64,000 nucleotides of DNA, taken from NCBI GenBank assembly GCA_027924645.1, contig BSBN01000860.1, forward strand, positions 5,952,001 to 6,016,000, given 5' to 3'. Numbering within the stretch: the first letter of the stretch is position 1; each line of letters opens with the position of its first letter. This DNA is from Cunninghamia lanceolata (lineage: Eukaryota > Streptophyta > Pinopsida > Cupressales > Cupressaceae). The translations under genes were made by a program, and so were the position numbers. Below the pieces are notes generated by a model, which was not told the origin of the DNA, did no database searches, and saw only the letters and a list, made by a program, of their open reading frames with translations. Below, piece after piece: positions 10,419 through 21,696 of this stretch.

Positions 10419-12811
10419 TATTGGTTATTTTCCCAGACTGGATGCTTATTCCCAGTTATCCCTACAAGGTAGCCATCATTGATCAACAGGATTCCCGGGC
10501 TAGGGGCTAATAGTACAGGAGATAGACTCTATAAATATCTCCTCTTCTTCTTTAGGCTCTGCAGAACCAAGGGGGGTATTCCCTATTCAACATCCATGAG
10601 ATATGTTTGTGAATTGACTGGGATGTTGATACAAAGTAGATAAATCCTCTTTTATGCAGACCAAAACTGTGGAATAAGTGCAAAGGGGCTAGCTTTGGGC
10701 CTATATTCAGCTGTGAGACAGAGGATTTTGGTCCTAAAACTACTTCTAAAGTCCTAATGGTTCGTATTTAAAGTTTGAGTTTGATTTTATGTTTAGATGC
10801 AAAACTGAAGACTTTGGGTTGCAACCAAAATACAAGACCAGATCGGTGCCTATCCGGGGCTTGGAGTCAATAGACATATATATGTGATTGTTTATCACAG
10901 ACTTGAAACAACAATCAGATTTCAAGAGGATTATGAAATGTCTGCCTTACAGACAATACCCAAGATAAAGTATTTAGTTATTTCTGCTTATGAACATCCT
11001 TATTGCAATGTACTCTTCTCAATACTTAACCCAAAACATTTAATCCACTCCTTAAGTAGAAGTAAAAGATCAAGCATTCAACATAGTAAACCCATATTCT
11101 AGAATCCCAAACACCCCTTAGCTGTTTAGATTCAAAAGAAGAACACATCCAGTTTGGAGACAAATAACAAAACACATGCTATAAAGCATTACTCATTTAA
11201 ATCAACATGAAACTGATGAATTATGTATATAAGACATTCAACATACAACTCATAAACTCACAAAATACCTAGAGCAGAGCTACCAATGAGATTGTATCCG
11301 ATTACAACACCAAAATTTTTGTCCAGTTTTCAACAACCAATGAATGACATAGTTTGCCCCTTATATAACCAAACTGTACATCCAGCAAATTAATTACAAG
11401 GTAAATCAAAAATCTGCCAGATACAATGCATGAGAAATGGCACTCAGAAATAGTAAATGTAGCAGAGAGACAAAGAGGAATGAGCAGGTGAACTTAGGAT
11501 TTGCACCGCCACCCAGGGATTTTCTTCATCAATCGGGTGGTTGACCTGTCAACTCCATCGATCATCCTTTGAAAATCCACCATTATTGCCTCACCTACCC
11601 ACAGGCCCCTTTGAAATGTAGCAGCGGATGCATCTGTTGTTTTCCCGCTAAAAAATGATTGCAAATACATAGGAAAAAACCTTCGCTGCAGGTTTAAAAC
11701 ATGGCCGTCGATCTGGATTCCACTGCTGAGATCAACGGTCCCAAAATATGCATAAAAAGTCACTAGCCAGTGATATCGTGTCACGTGGGCACTACAAACC
11801 TCTATCGCTGACTTTTCGCCTTCCCCATTTTGCCATTTAGCCCCTTGTATATGCAAGAACGGATGCATATACAATTACCGATGTTTGCCCTTTCAAAATC
11901 CCTTGTATATGCAAAATGCATATACATGCAATAGCTTAATATACAAAGCGGACCCCAAACTATTATAGAGCAAATTGGAATTTTCAATCAAGTCTGGCAT
12001 GTATCTTTTCGAATGCACATCGGCTTGTATATTGGCATATACAAGTGCTTTATACAACCCACAGACCCCAAACTATTATTTGCTGCATTTCATTCATCCA
12101 TCGCATCCGGGTTGTATGTCTTTGTTGGTATATTGCCCTGTATGTGCAAACATGCAAGCGAATGCACATACAACTGGCGGGCCCCAATTATGACGTTAAC
12201 TGCCGCTAACCTGTTTGTATATTTTCCCCTATTTATTTCCAAATGTATATCACATATACATTCTCCTTTGTATATGAGATACAAAGTCCTTTGCATGTGA
12301 GGCGGACCCCACCAAATGTATATCGGCCCCTGCATATTTTTCCTTGCACATGACCCTTGTATCTAACCATTGTATATCAGAACATACAAACCAAATATAC
12401 GTGTAGACCTAATATACAAGCGACGAATATTCTGAGAATCTGCAATGTATATTTCATCCTTGTATATCCATATGCAACCTGATATACAAACCGGGAATAT
12501 TCCAGAAATCTGCGAAAGATTCCCACTTTGTATATGCACATTCCTTAGCCCGATATGCATTTAGAAATGCATATAACTCCATTCCTTATCATTTTTTGGA
12601 GGCTGATAGAGATTTTGCAAGCCTGCCAACATACAATTCACCTTTGCATATACAAAATTTAGCATTCTTCTTAAGTGTGACAGGAGCAAGCGGTAAAACA
12701 TTGCATGTGGGTCAAGGAACAACCTAACCTGAGGCACTAAGGGCTTCAAGGAATAAACACGTAAACCTGCAGACTCAAATTCAGAACCCTAACCCTAGGT
12801 GAACACCACCA
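10419..12811 (-). repeat. 3' LTR of the Tat-like element
   Basis: 2393 bp, matching 21697-24086 throughout. On the element's strand it begins TGGTGGTGTTC and ends CCAATA, i.e. TG...TA. It is rich in TTGTATATGC-type inverted motifs at about 11840-12660. Open frames inside are chance. Confidence 0.93.
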
Positions 12812-12969
12812 GTGGCTCTGATTGGGGACATGCAGACACAAGACTGCAGCGAGAACCAATCTACTTCAGGGCAGAGCAAACAAAACACAAAACTCAAAAC
12901 ACGGCTGATTATACAAGGCATGTACAGAATATTTACATCTAATTTACATTGTGAACACAAGATAAGCAT

Positions 12970-14331
12970 TTATGAGAAGTAGGGCTTCAGGAAGTGACCA
13001 TGCATAGGCAATTCCAACAATTCACCGCTTAGGGCCTGGAGAAAATAGGAATCTTCTCCATGAGTGTCGTTGATTTGGTACGGGCCTACCCATAAGGGCT
13101 CAAATTTATCATGTTTGCCCTTATCCTGGTTCCTTGCATTCCATACAAGGACCAAGTCACCTATCTGAAACTTTCTTTCTATAGCCCTTTTATCAAACAG
13201 ATATTGTACCTTTTGTTGTCTCTTGATGTTTGTCTTATGTGCTTCCCTTCTCATTTCATCTAGTGCATCCAGCTGATTGATTCTTCTAGTCATTGAGTCC
13301 TCAATCTCCTCCTCATTTTTCTATATGAATTTATAAACTGGTAGGAGGTTGTTCACAGGCAATTTAGCTGCTGCACCATACACTAATTCAAAAGGTGATC
13401 TTCTAGTTGCTTTCTTCACCGTTACTCTGTCAGCCCATAATGCCATTTTCAACTCTGAATCCCAAGCCCTTTTGTTTTTGTCTACCATCCTTTTGACAAT
13501 TTTCATAAGGCTTTTGTTGCTTGACTCTTCTTGACCATTTCCATGTGGATGATATGGTGATGCATGTAACAAATTTATTCCATAATTGTTGCAAAAATCA
13601 ATAAATTCACCAGACCTGAAGCACATTACATTATTTGTGATCACTTTGGCTGGTACTCCAAATCTGATAACAATATTTTCTAAAATAAAATCCATCACCA
13701 CTTTGCTTGTAGCTTTTTTAGTTGGAATGGCCTCAATCCATTTAGTGAAGTAATCAATAGCAACCAAAATCCAACTGTGTCCTCCACTTGATTTTTCTGA
13801 GATTTCCCCTATAAAATCAATTCCCCGTTGCTGAAATGGAGCTTCTACAGTTATAGTCCTAAGGGGCAATGCACCTTCATACTTTAGCTTTCCTGAGAAC
13901 CTTTGACAAGGGTCACATTTTCTAATCATTCTTTGTGCATCTGAGAAAAGAGTTGGCCACCAGTAGCTTGCTCTAAGAATTTTGTGGGTTGTAGTCTGGG
14001 CAACATAGTGTCCACCACACACTCCCTTGTGCATGTCACTTAGAATATCCTTAGCTTGATCCTCATTCACACATTTGAGTAATACACCATCAGGATTTTT
14101 CCAATACAACTCTCCTTGAACAATGATGTATTTAACAGCATGCAGCTTCAAGGTCCTCTTCTGATTATCACTGAGATGGGAAGGACAGTTCAAATTCTGC
14201 AAATACTGTACTATGTCCCTATACCATTTAGATTCTAACATATTTACAACTTCATTATACACTACATTCACTTGGCATGCTTCTAGATTTGACTGTGTCA
14301 TCAATTTTGCCAAACCTTGTCCTCTTACCAA
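12970..14331 (-). pseudogene. Tat-like element integrase
   Basis: Integrase joins element DNA to the chromosome. It reads from 14331 downward in the same frame as RT. The HHCC zinc finger is present (HKGVCGGH ... CDPCQR). The catalytic core has the first Asp (GIDFIG) and the Glu (GQEESSNKS), but the second Asp site reads VITNNVMCF instead of TDN, so one member of the DDE triad is lost. TAG at 13321-13323 splits off the C-terminal part (13293-12970), which carries the GDLVLVWNARNQ and WVGPYQI motifs typical of the gypsy integrase C-terminus. Only 158 bases separate its end from the 3' LTR. Confidence 0.9.
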
Positions 14332-14400
14332 TTTTGTGATCTGTATTTCAATGTTGAACTCTTGCAGCTTATTTATCCATCTGCATCTTCTTCCAGTTAC

Positions 14401-15918
14401 CTACTGTTGAGTAAAAATATCTTTGATCGCTGCATGAGGCACATATGCAACTATCTGAGAGCCTACCAAATATGGCCTGAAGCTCTTGATTGCTCTAACC
14501 AATGCATATGCTTGCTTTTCCATGATGTCATACTTCAATTCAGCAGCTTGCAATGACTTGCTAAAGAAAGCTATAGGTTGTTCAAAACCTTCTACATTTT
14601 TCTGTAATAAGCATGCAGCATTAGTATGGAAAGAAGCGAATGAAAACAACTGAAATGGCTTAGAAAAATCAGGAGATTTTAGCACAGGAGCCATTTTTAT
14701 AGCCTCTTTTATATTCTGAAATGATTTAGTTGCTTCTTGTTCCCATTTGACAGTTGCACCTTTCTTCATCATTTTAGAGATATCTTTTGTGGTCTCTGCA
14801 AAGTTAGGCACAAATCTTCTTACAAAATTAATTTGTCCAAAGAAGGACTGAACACCTTTCATTGTTCCAGGGATCTGAATTTTGTCAATTGCAGCCACCC
14901 TTTCAGGGTCAATCCTGACTCCATCCTTGGAAACAATGTGTCCAAGCAATTTTCCTTCCACTACCCCAAAATCACATTTCTTTGGGTTAAGTGAGATGCC
15001 ATATTCTAATGCTCTAATAAAGATTTGTTCTAAGTGCATATAATGTTGCTCCTCCTTTTTTGAATAAGCTATCAAATCATCCTGATACACTGCTAAGATT
15101 GAGTTAATTAATCCTGCAAAAGCAACATCCATAGCCCTCTGAAATGTAGCACCTGCATTTGTCAGCCCAAAAGGTATTCTCACATATACATAGGTTCCCC
15201 ATGGAGTGGTGAAGGCAGTTTTGAACTGTTCTAATTTTTTTACTTTCACTTGATTGTACCCTGAAAATTCGTCCATCATGGACAAAAGTTCACAGCTAGT
15301 CACCTTCTGCAACATGGCCTCCATGTTTGGCAATGGACAATTGTCCTTCAAAGAAGATACATTGAGATTTCTAAAATCCATACAAAGCCTTATGTCACCA
15401 TTCTTCTTTCTAACTGGAACAAGGTTGGACACCCAAGTTGAGTGTCTGATGGGCATAATTATTCCAGTTTCCCTAAGCTTCATAATCTCTTCTTGCATTT
15501 TTGGAGCTAAAGTTGGATTGATAGGTCTTTGTTTTTGTCTAAATGGTTTAGCTTCAAGCTTCAAAGGGATTTCATACTAGAATAAATCTTCTCTATAAGC
15601 TTTCAGGTCCTCATATGACAAGGCAAAAACATGCTTATATTTTTTCAGTAGTGCAATCAGCATAGTCCTGATGTGCGGCTTGAGCTGTTTGCCAATATAT
15701 ACCTTCTTGGGGGCCTAAGATGTCCCCAAGTTTATCTCTTCTAAATCATTCTTGTTTGTTGGAGACACCTTTGTAACAAATTGGTCCTTATTGTCAAATG
15801 CTCTCTATAAAGCGACCAGTCCTCTAGGGATTTTATTTGTCTTGAGTTGAATTACCTCCTTCCCTAAGAGAGTTTCTTTTCCATCTACAACCTCTACAAA
15901 GTTCTGAAAATCCATTTC
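14401..15918 (-). pseudogene. Tat-like element RT and gypsy RNase H
   Basis: Reverse transcriptase with its native RNase H. The open part is 15564-14401, and the same frame extends upstream with several stops (RGLVAL*RAFDN, KKVYIGKQLKPH, FALSYEDLKAY). RT motifs are LCMDFRNLN, IPFGLTNAGATF and VYQDDLIAYS (catalytic YxDD with Q at x). The RNase H follows (FQLFSFASFHTNAAC, PIAFFSKSLQAAE, DIMEKQAYALV); the first of these normally has an Asp in the TDAS position and here reads FASF, so a catalytic residue seems lost. TAG at 14401 separates it from integrase. Confidence 0.9.
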
Positions 15919-16245
15919 TTAGTTCTCATATTCATCAATGCAATGTAGAAATCTCAATATATCCTTATCATCATCAAACACTTGCCAGCTGCATATATTA
16001 TCTGGCACTGCAGGTCTAAGTCTAACCTCAACATTTGTAACATCTGTCAGAGTAACATCATCTAGCCTTATGGCTACATTAGCTAAAAAATCTGCCCTGA
16101 CATTTTTCGACCTCTCTATCCAGCTTATTGAAAAAACATCAAACAATTCAATTGTATCCCATACAGCATGCTTATAATGTTTTAACCTCTCTTTTTTTAT
16201 GCATACTTGTCTCTAACTTGGGAAACAACTAATTCTGAATCCCCA

Positions 16246-16250
16246 AATAC
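16246..16250 (+). repeat. Target duplication AATAC of the solo LTR, left
   Basis: AATAC at 16246-16250 matches 18408-18412, directly flanking TG...CA ends. Removing the insert restores K-V-F-G-D-S of the RNase H. Confidence 0.85.
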
Positions 16251-18407
16251 TGTAGGAGTCCAGGACAACACTGAGAGGGGGGTGAATCAGTGTTGTATTA
16301 TTTTTACAATTTTCCAAAATTGACAAATATGATTTATCAGAATTAAACTACTATTTACTTGAACAATTAATCAACAAATGATTAATCACATAAATCATAT
16401 TCGGTAAATGAAGCTATGGAAGACATTAAGACATGAGATTATGACACAAGAAAATTACAGAGTGGAAAACCCTCCAGGGGTAGAAAAACCACTCAAAATG
16501 CCTCACTGGCTTAAGTAAAAACCTCACTGGTTACAATGTTTAGAAGCACCAACTTCAAGGAGCACCAACCCCTAACATATACTCAAAATCAAGAACTCAG
16601 AGGGATTCTTTGTTTCGATACAAATCATTTCTTCTTTCACATGTGTCTGTCATATGACCATACTTCTCTCATCATCTGAATTTTCTCTTCAAGAGGATAT
16701 TCAAAATATATTCAACCTGGAATGCTGATCCACACAACAACACTGCATACTCTGTATGTTTCATCTTTGTCTATTTATAAAGTTGTATCAATGCACCTGA
16801 AAAATTATTGTTAATGAAAAGACTCTTGATGTTCCTCTTCTCTGCAAAATCAAATTCATCTTTTATGACCTTTCATATTTCAATCAGTGTCATGTAGGAG
16901 AAAATAAAAACTCTTTTATTTGTATCCTCTTCATATCCACCTGCAAGAAATCCTGAACCAACAAATTACATCTCTATAAAATAAAATCAATTTCATATTT
17001 TCTCTGTATAACTTTTCATCATCTTGAATATTCTTTTTGTATTCTTCAATCTGCAAAAACTATTTTCCTGCAAGAATAAAAATCTTCATATTAATCTGTG
17101 CATAATTACTTCAAAGACTTTTCAATCTTTTCATCTTCTCTCTGACAAAAATCTTTTTCATCTTCTTCAAATCCTTCATTTTCTTTTCAACAAGACTCTT
17201 CATATTCTGAGCATAAATAAAAAGCAATTCAATTTCCCTTTGCAAATATTTATTCATCTTCTTGCAAAAGAAAATAAATAATGTCCACCATAAAAATGTC
17301 TTCATTTTTCTTCATTCCTTGTCGGAAATCTATTCTTCAAAAATATATCTTCAATTCTCCATAAATATTTGCCTTAAAAAAATCTCCTCAAAAATCAATC
17401 TTCAATATCTTTATCCTCTTAAAAAAATCATTCTCTTTCAATTTGAGAAAAGCAAAAAAACAAAATCATCTTTTAATAAAAAATTCTATCTTCAAGCACT
17501 CTTGGACTTCTTTGCACTTTAAAAAGGAAATAAATCTATTTTAGCCTTTTTGTCATGAAAAAATCTCCACAAGGAAATTGCCTTATTTAAAAGCACTAAA
17601 AAAAATCTCCTTATCCTCCAAGAAATAAAAAGTTTCTAACTTCATCACCATCCATTTAAAATGATGCTTTTCTCCATTTAAATATATATGCATATTCCCC
17701 ATTTAAACGTGAAACTATCTCTTCATTTTTATAGAGCATTTTTAATGCTTTTAAAATTTCTTTCTTAAAGCATATTTTAATGCCACAAAAATACTTCAAT
17801 TCTTTCCATAAGATGTGCTCTCCTTAAAAAGAAATTTTAAATAAATTAAGGAATCTTTGGAAAATGTTTTTCAAAGCATGGTCTTCAAATTTAATTTAAT
17901 CAGGCTCCCTCCTTGAAATATATACCATGCTCCTTAAAAATTCGATGCCTTTTCTAATTTATAGAAGCCTTTTTAATGAATAAAGCTTTTCACTCATAAA
18001 TCCATACCATGCTTTTTCAAAAACTTAAAAATCTTTCCTCCTTTAGAATTATTAACTATGTGATAAAAGCAAATGAATGCTTTTCTTAAATTACTTGCTC
18101 CCCCTTTTTAAATATGTATTAAATTTCAAAGACATTTGATGGCAAACTCCTCTTTGAAAAATAATTTCTCCTTTATAATATTAAATATGGGTCTTCAAAT
18201 AAATATTTGTGCTCCCCTCCGAATTCAAGCTCCCTATAATTAAATACAAACCTTTGATGAATGTAAGACAACCTCCCAAGACATCATAGCAACTTAATTC
18301 CAAACTTATGAAGATGAACTGACACCATTACCTGACGATTCCTATATGATGTATCTGTATCATCAACACAACACCTTTTTGACATCAATGACAATCAACT
18401 ACCATCA
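16251..18407 (-). mobile_element. Solo LTR, probably Ty1/copia
   Basis: 2157 bp with no protein domain, ends TG...CA and a 5-bp target duplication. On the minus strand it ends with TTCACCCCCCTCTCAGTGTTG before ...CTCCTACA. The copia element at 32736 has the same kind of C-run just before its LTR end (34136-34150), which supports an LTR of that class and this orientation. It is AT-rich, with pyrimidine tracts on the + strand. No internal region, primer site or second LTR is present. Confidence 0.85.
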
Positions 18408-18625
18408 AATACTTTGAGCATCTTGATCCCATGCTTCAAAGCAACATTCAATCCTAACAACAGGGCTTCATACTCTGCAATATTATTTGTACAAGAAAAC
18501 TTCAGCAAGAAAGAGAATTTTAAAAGCTTACCAGCTGGAGACAGAAATACAATTCCAGCACCAGAGCCTTCCTTTGAACAAGCCCCATCGAAAAACATGG
18601 TCCAGAGACCCTGTTGGTCCAGCTC

Positions 18626-19441
18626 CTAAATGCAAACATCTCTCCCTTTATCCTCTTTATCATCTAAGACAAATCTGAAATTGTCACAGTCAGTATTCAC
18701 AAAGCATATATGCTCCTCTGACTCTTGATCCTCAACTGTGTCTAGTGACCTTTCTTCTTTGATCAGTTTGACATCCTTATCATTCATTGGGATCAAGGCA
18801 TATGATAAATCTAATTGCATACTTCCACCAATCAACGTTGCCCATCTTCTTAACAACAAAATGCCTTATTGTGGCTTGATATCAACAACTGTTATGTTCA
18901 TTTTGTAAATTTTTTCAGGATATGTTGCCAGTCTAAAATCCACATCTTTCATAATGCCAATGACAGGTACCTCTCTAGCATCCATGGCATAGCATTTCCC
19001 ACATGCCTTGTCTATTTTTAATCTAGCTTGCTGCATGATAGCCAAAGGCATGATGTTTGTTGACACTCCTGAGTCAAGCATACAATTCTTAATCACTTTT
19101 CCGTTTATAACAAGGGAGACATAGAATGGTTCAACCTGTGAAGGGCATTTTGTCATAGTCATCCCAAAATAAACTTCAGGGACCTCATCCTCATCAATAC
19201 ACATAACTTGTTTCCTACCCTGAGCCTCAATATTTTGATTAGCTTGACAGGGTATTCCTGAAATCAGGGACAATGTTTTATTTCTGAACTCTTCAACTTT
19301 CATCAGCTCCATCAATGGAACGGAGACCTTTACTTGGGACAAGACCTGAGCAATGTCAAATGGAGCATAATTTTGTATAATAGTTGTAGCCTGATCTACA
19401 GTTTTAATTTTATCTTGGTATGATCCAGCTTTAATTTTCAT
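18626..19441 (-). pseudogene. Tat-like element protease
   Basis: Aspartic protease that matures the polyprotein. The active site is intact as MLDSGVSTNIMP (DSG). It is followed by VPVIGIMKDVDFRL and, after a stop near 18866, by LLLRRWATLIGGSMQLDLSYALIPM, the usual end of this protease in Tat-type elements. The frame is the same as gag. The acidic linker at about 18780-18660 leads to the extra RNase H. Confidence 0.87.
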
Positions 19442-19465
19442 GGCTCCCTGACTATCATCTTTGAT

Positions 19466-21625
19466 CTAAAAATCTTTGTTCTGATCCTCAAGCTGGGGAA
19501 TTCTATTTTCTGGTACTTGAGAATCATGCCCTGTTTTTTGCTTAAAATTTTGCTTATTGTTGCTCCATTGTTTCTTTTGTGGTTCAGTCCCTTTATGACT
19601 GTGCATTGGCTGGTTCACAAAAGTATTCTCTGGTTGGTGCGAGTTACTTACCTGAGTTTCACCCCTGAAATTGTAATTGCTTTTGACTTGAGCCACTGCT
19701 GCAGCTGTGAAGGTTCTAATTTCTTCATCAGATGGTCTCCTCAAGTTATTCAAAAAATTGTGTGAGTCCTGAGCATAAGCATAATTATCTTCATCATCTT
19801 CATCACAGGGAAACTGATGGCAGACCTGAATCTCATTATTTGTGCTTGCATCAACATCATGAGAAGGATACTCCCTGTTTGTAAACAGCATATTGACATT
19901 GTCATCTTCCATGCAATGTGGTTCATTACACTCATCACAGGTAACAACATTATTATATAGAGACTGGGCAATCATACATTGTGACTGTGAGTGAGGCATC
20001 TGGCATATTATACACCATGGGGTGTCATTAACAATATTAACAGCCTTCTTCAAAGGGTCGGGTGTTTCCTTAACATTTTGATTCCTTAGATTTGGGTTAC
20101 TGTTTGGAAGAATGGGTTTACCATTATGCCAACTAGTATTATATGGAATATCATGTAATAATGGTCTTCTTTCTTGCCTTTGGTAAACTTGCCTGTCAGG
20201 ACCTACCCCTTTGTCATTTTTAGCCATTCTATAGCTCAGGTCCTTGACAATAGTTGTTAGTTTATCTAATTTATCCTCAAAAGTAGATGCATTGCCTTAA
20301 ACGCTTTGAGATTTAATATTTGGATTTTGCAAAAAATTTACATCATCTCTTCTGTTTGTCTTACCAGATGCTTTTTTGTTATTTTCAATATTTGTTGCAA
20401 TTTTGAAAGCATCTCTGAGGCTGTGAGGACCCTTATCACTTAATCCATAAGTTGTTTTAGCATCAAAAGCATTTATGTACAACACTACGCACATAGGTTC
20501 ATTAGGCCTTAGGTGATGTGGCAATTTGTTTAACACCTTAGTGAATCTAGCATTGAAATTAGCAACCTGTTCATTTGATCCTTTGGTAATGCCAGTAAAT
20601 TCATTCATGAAAAAACTAGGATCAGTTTTGTCACCATATTGTTCCTTGAAAATTCTTCTGAAATCCTCCCATGATGAAATACTCCTGTCAGGCAGACTCT
20701 TGTACCATTCCCTCACCTCATCAACTAAGGATTGCATAAATAATTTCATAAAAACATCCTCATGCTCAATCTCAAATTTGTCCATGATATTCTGAAAAGC
20801 TTTTAAGTGGTCTTCTCCTGACACAGTATTGTTTCCTGAAAACTTAGGCACTTGCAGCCTCACATATTTATCAATAGGATTGGGGTAACCAGGAATGCCA
20901 TCAAAAACCAACTGTCTAAATCTGTCCAACTGCATCGGTTGTCTACCAAACTGATTAACATTGGCATTTCTATGTGCATTTTGATTTCTTACATTATTTA
21001 ATGGTGCTCTAGCATTATTTGCATTCTATCTTTGATCATTATGCTGATCTTGGACTTCACTTCTTTGTTGGTTTCTCTGCATATTTACATTTTCAAGGGT
21101 AGGAATTGAATCATTCTAAGCAACTCTCAAAGCTTGTACTTTCTGTCTCATGTCATCTCTAATTTTCAATGCCTGCAGATATTCTAATTCTGCCCTTAAG
21201 CTCTTAATTTCTTTGGTTAATTCCTCCTCTCTAGGCATAGAAGAGGAAGGTTTCATCACATTCTGATCATCATTGTCATCCCTTGGGGATTCAGCTTCTT
21301 CAAATCTATCAGGGGAATCATGGAAAGGGCGTTCTTAAAATACCTACGATCTCACTCTCAATCCACTACCCTGTTGTCTTTCATATACATTCTGGATCTC
21401 AGCCTCAGTGTTTGAAAAATAAGGTATTGTTCTCTCTAAAGATCCTGGATTGTCCTGAATATTATCATTACTTCTTGGAGAACCCTCTCGACTGGCTTGA
21501 ACAGTCCCTTTTCTTCTATACATCATTTTTATGGATAACTCTTCAAACAGAGGATTACGCAGGGATCTTCTCCCTCGCATACAAACTTTTACTTTACCGG
21601 TTGGGAGATTGTTCGGAGCCGCCAC
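19466..21625 (-). pseudogene. gag: Tat-like element gag
   Basis: One reading frame runs from ATG at 21625 to 19466 with about half a dozen stops, the first at 21344-21346. A probable coiled coil (EEELTKEIKSLRAELEYLQ) precedes the capsid-like gag domain (VPKFSGNNTVSGEDHLKAF, WYKSLPDRSISSWEDFRRIF, about 20860-20600). A zinc knuckle of spacing CX2CX3HX4C (CIICQMPHSQSQC) lies near 20015-19975, and a Gln/Asn-rich tail ends before protease. The start is the first ATG after the primer-binding site. Confidence 0.85.
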
Positions 21626-21674
21626 CTATAACTAGGAATTAATTTCTTCTAAAATTAGGGTTCTTTCACAAAGG

Positions 21675-21692
21675 TCCCCAGTGGAGTCGCCA
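21675..21692 (-). promoter_or_regulatory. Primer-binding site of the Tat-like element
   Basis: On the minus strand TGGCGACTCCACTGGGGA follows the 5' LTR after four bases. This sequence is characteristic of plant Tat/Ogre elements; I recall it as pairing with a tRNA-Arg but cannot verify that here. It fixes the element's orientation. Confidence 0.8.
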
Positions 21693-21696
21693 AATC

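Larger units (their letters stand above)
15919..18598 (-). pseudogene. Plant/archaeal-type RNase H of the Tat-like element, split by a solo LTR
   Basis: The N-terminal half is 18598-18408 (MFFDGACSKEGSGAG, NNIAEYEALLLGL, GIKMLKVF). The C-terminal half is 16250-15919 (FGDSELVVSQVRDKYA, then SISWIERSKNVRADFLANVA). Between them lies a solo LTR. The joined halves carry the four acidic positions: D in FFDG, E in AEYEAL, D in GDSE and D in RADFLA. A frameshift in an A-run near 16195 breaks the frame. It follows protease and precedes RT, with no second copy between RT-RNase H and integrase. Confidence 0.88.

Noticed and set aside
12787..12800. Two CCCTAA units (AACCCTAACCCTAGG), telomere-like
   Set aside because: Only two units, inside the Tat LTR, and repeated in the other LTR; this is part of the LTR end, not an interstitial telomere.
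18300..18420. Possible hAT-type 8-bp duplication CAAATACT around the 16251-18407 insert
   Set aside because: A 5-bp duplication AATAC with TG...CA ends explains the junction better, and the end sequence matches LTR ends.
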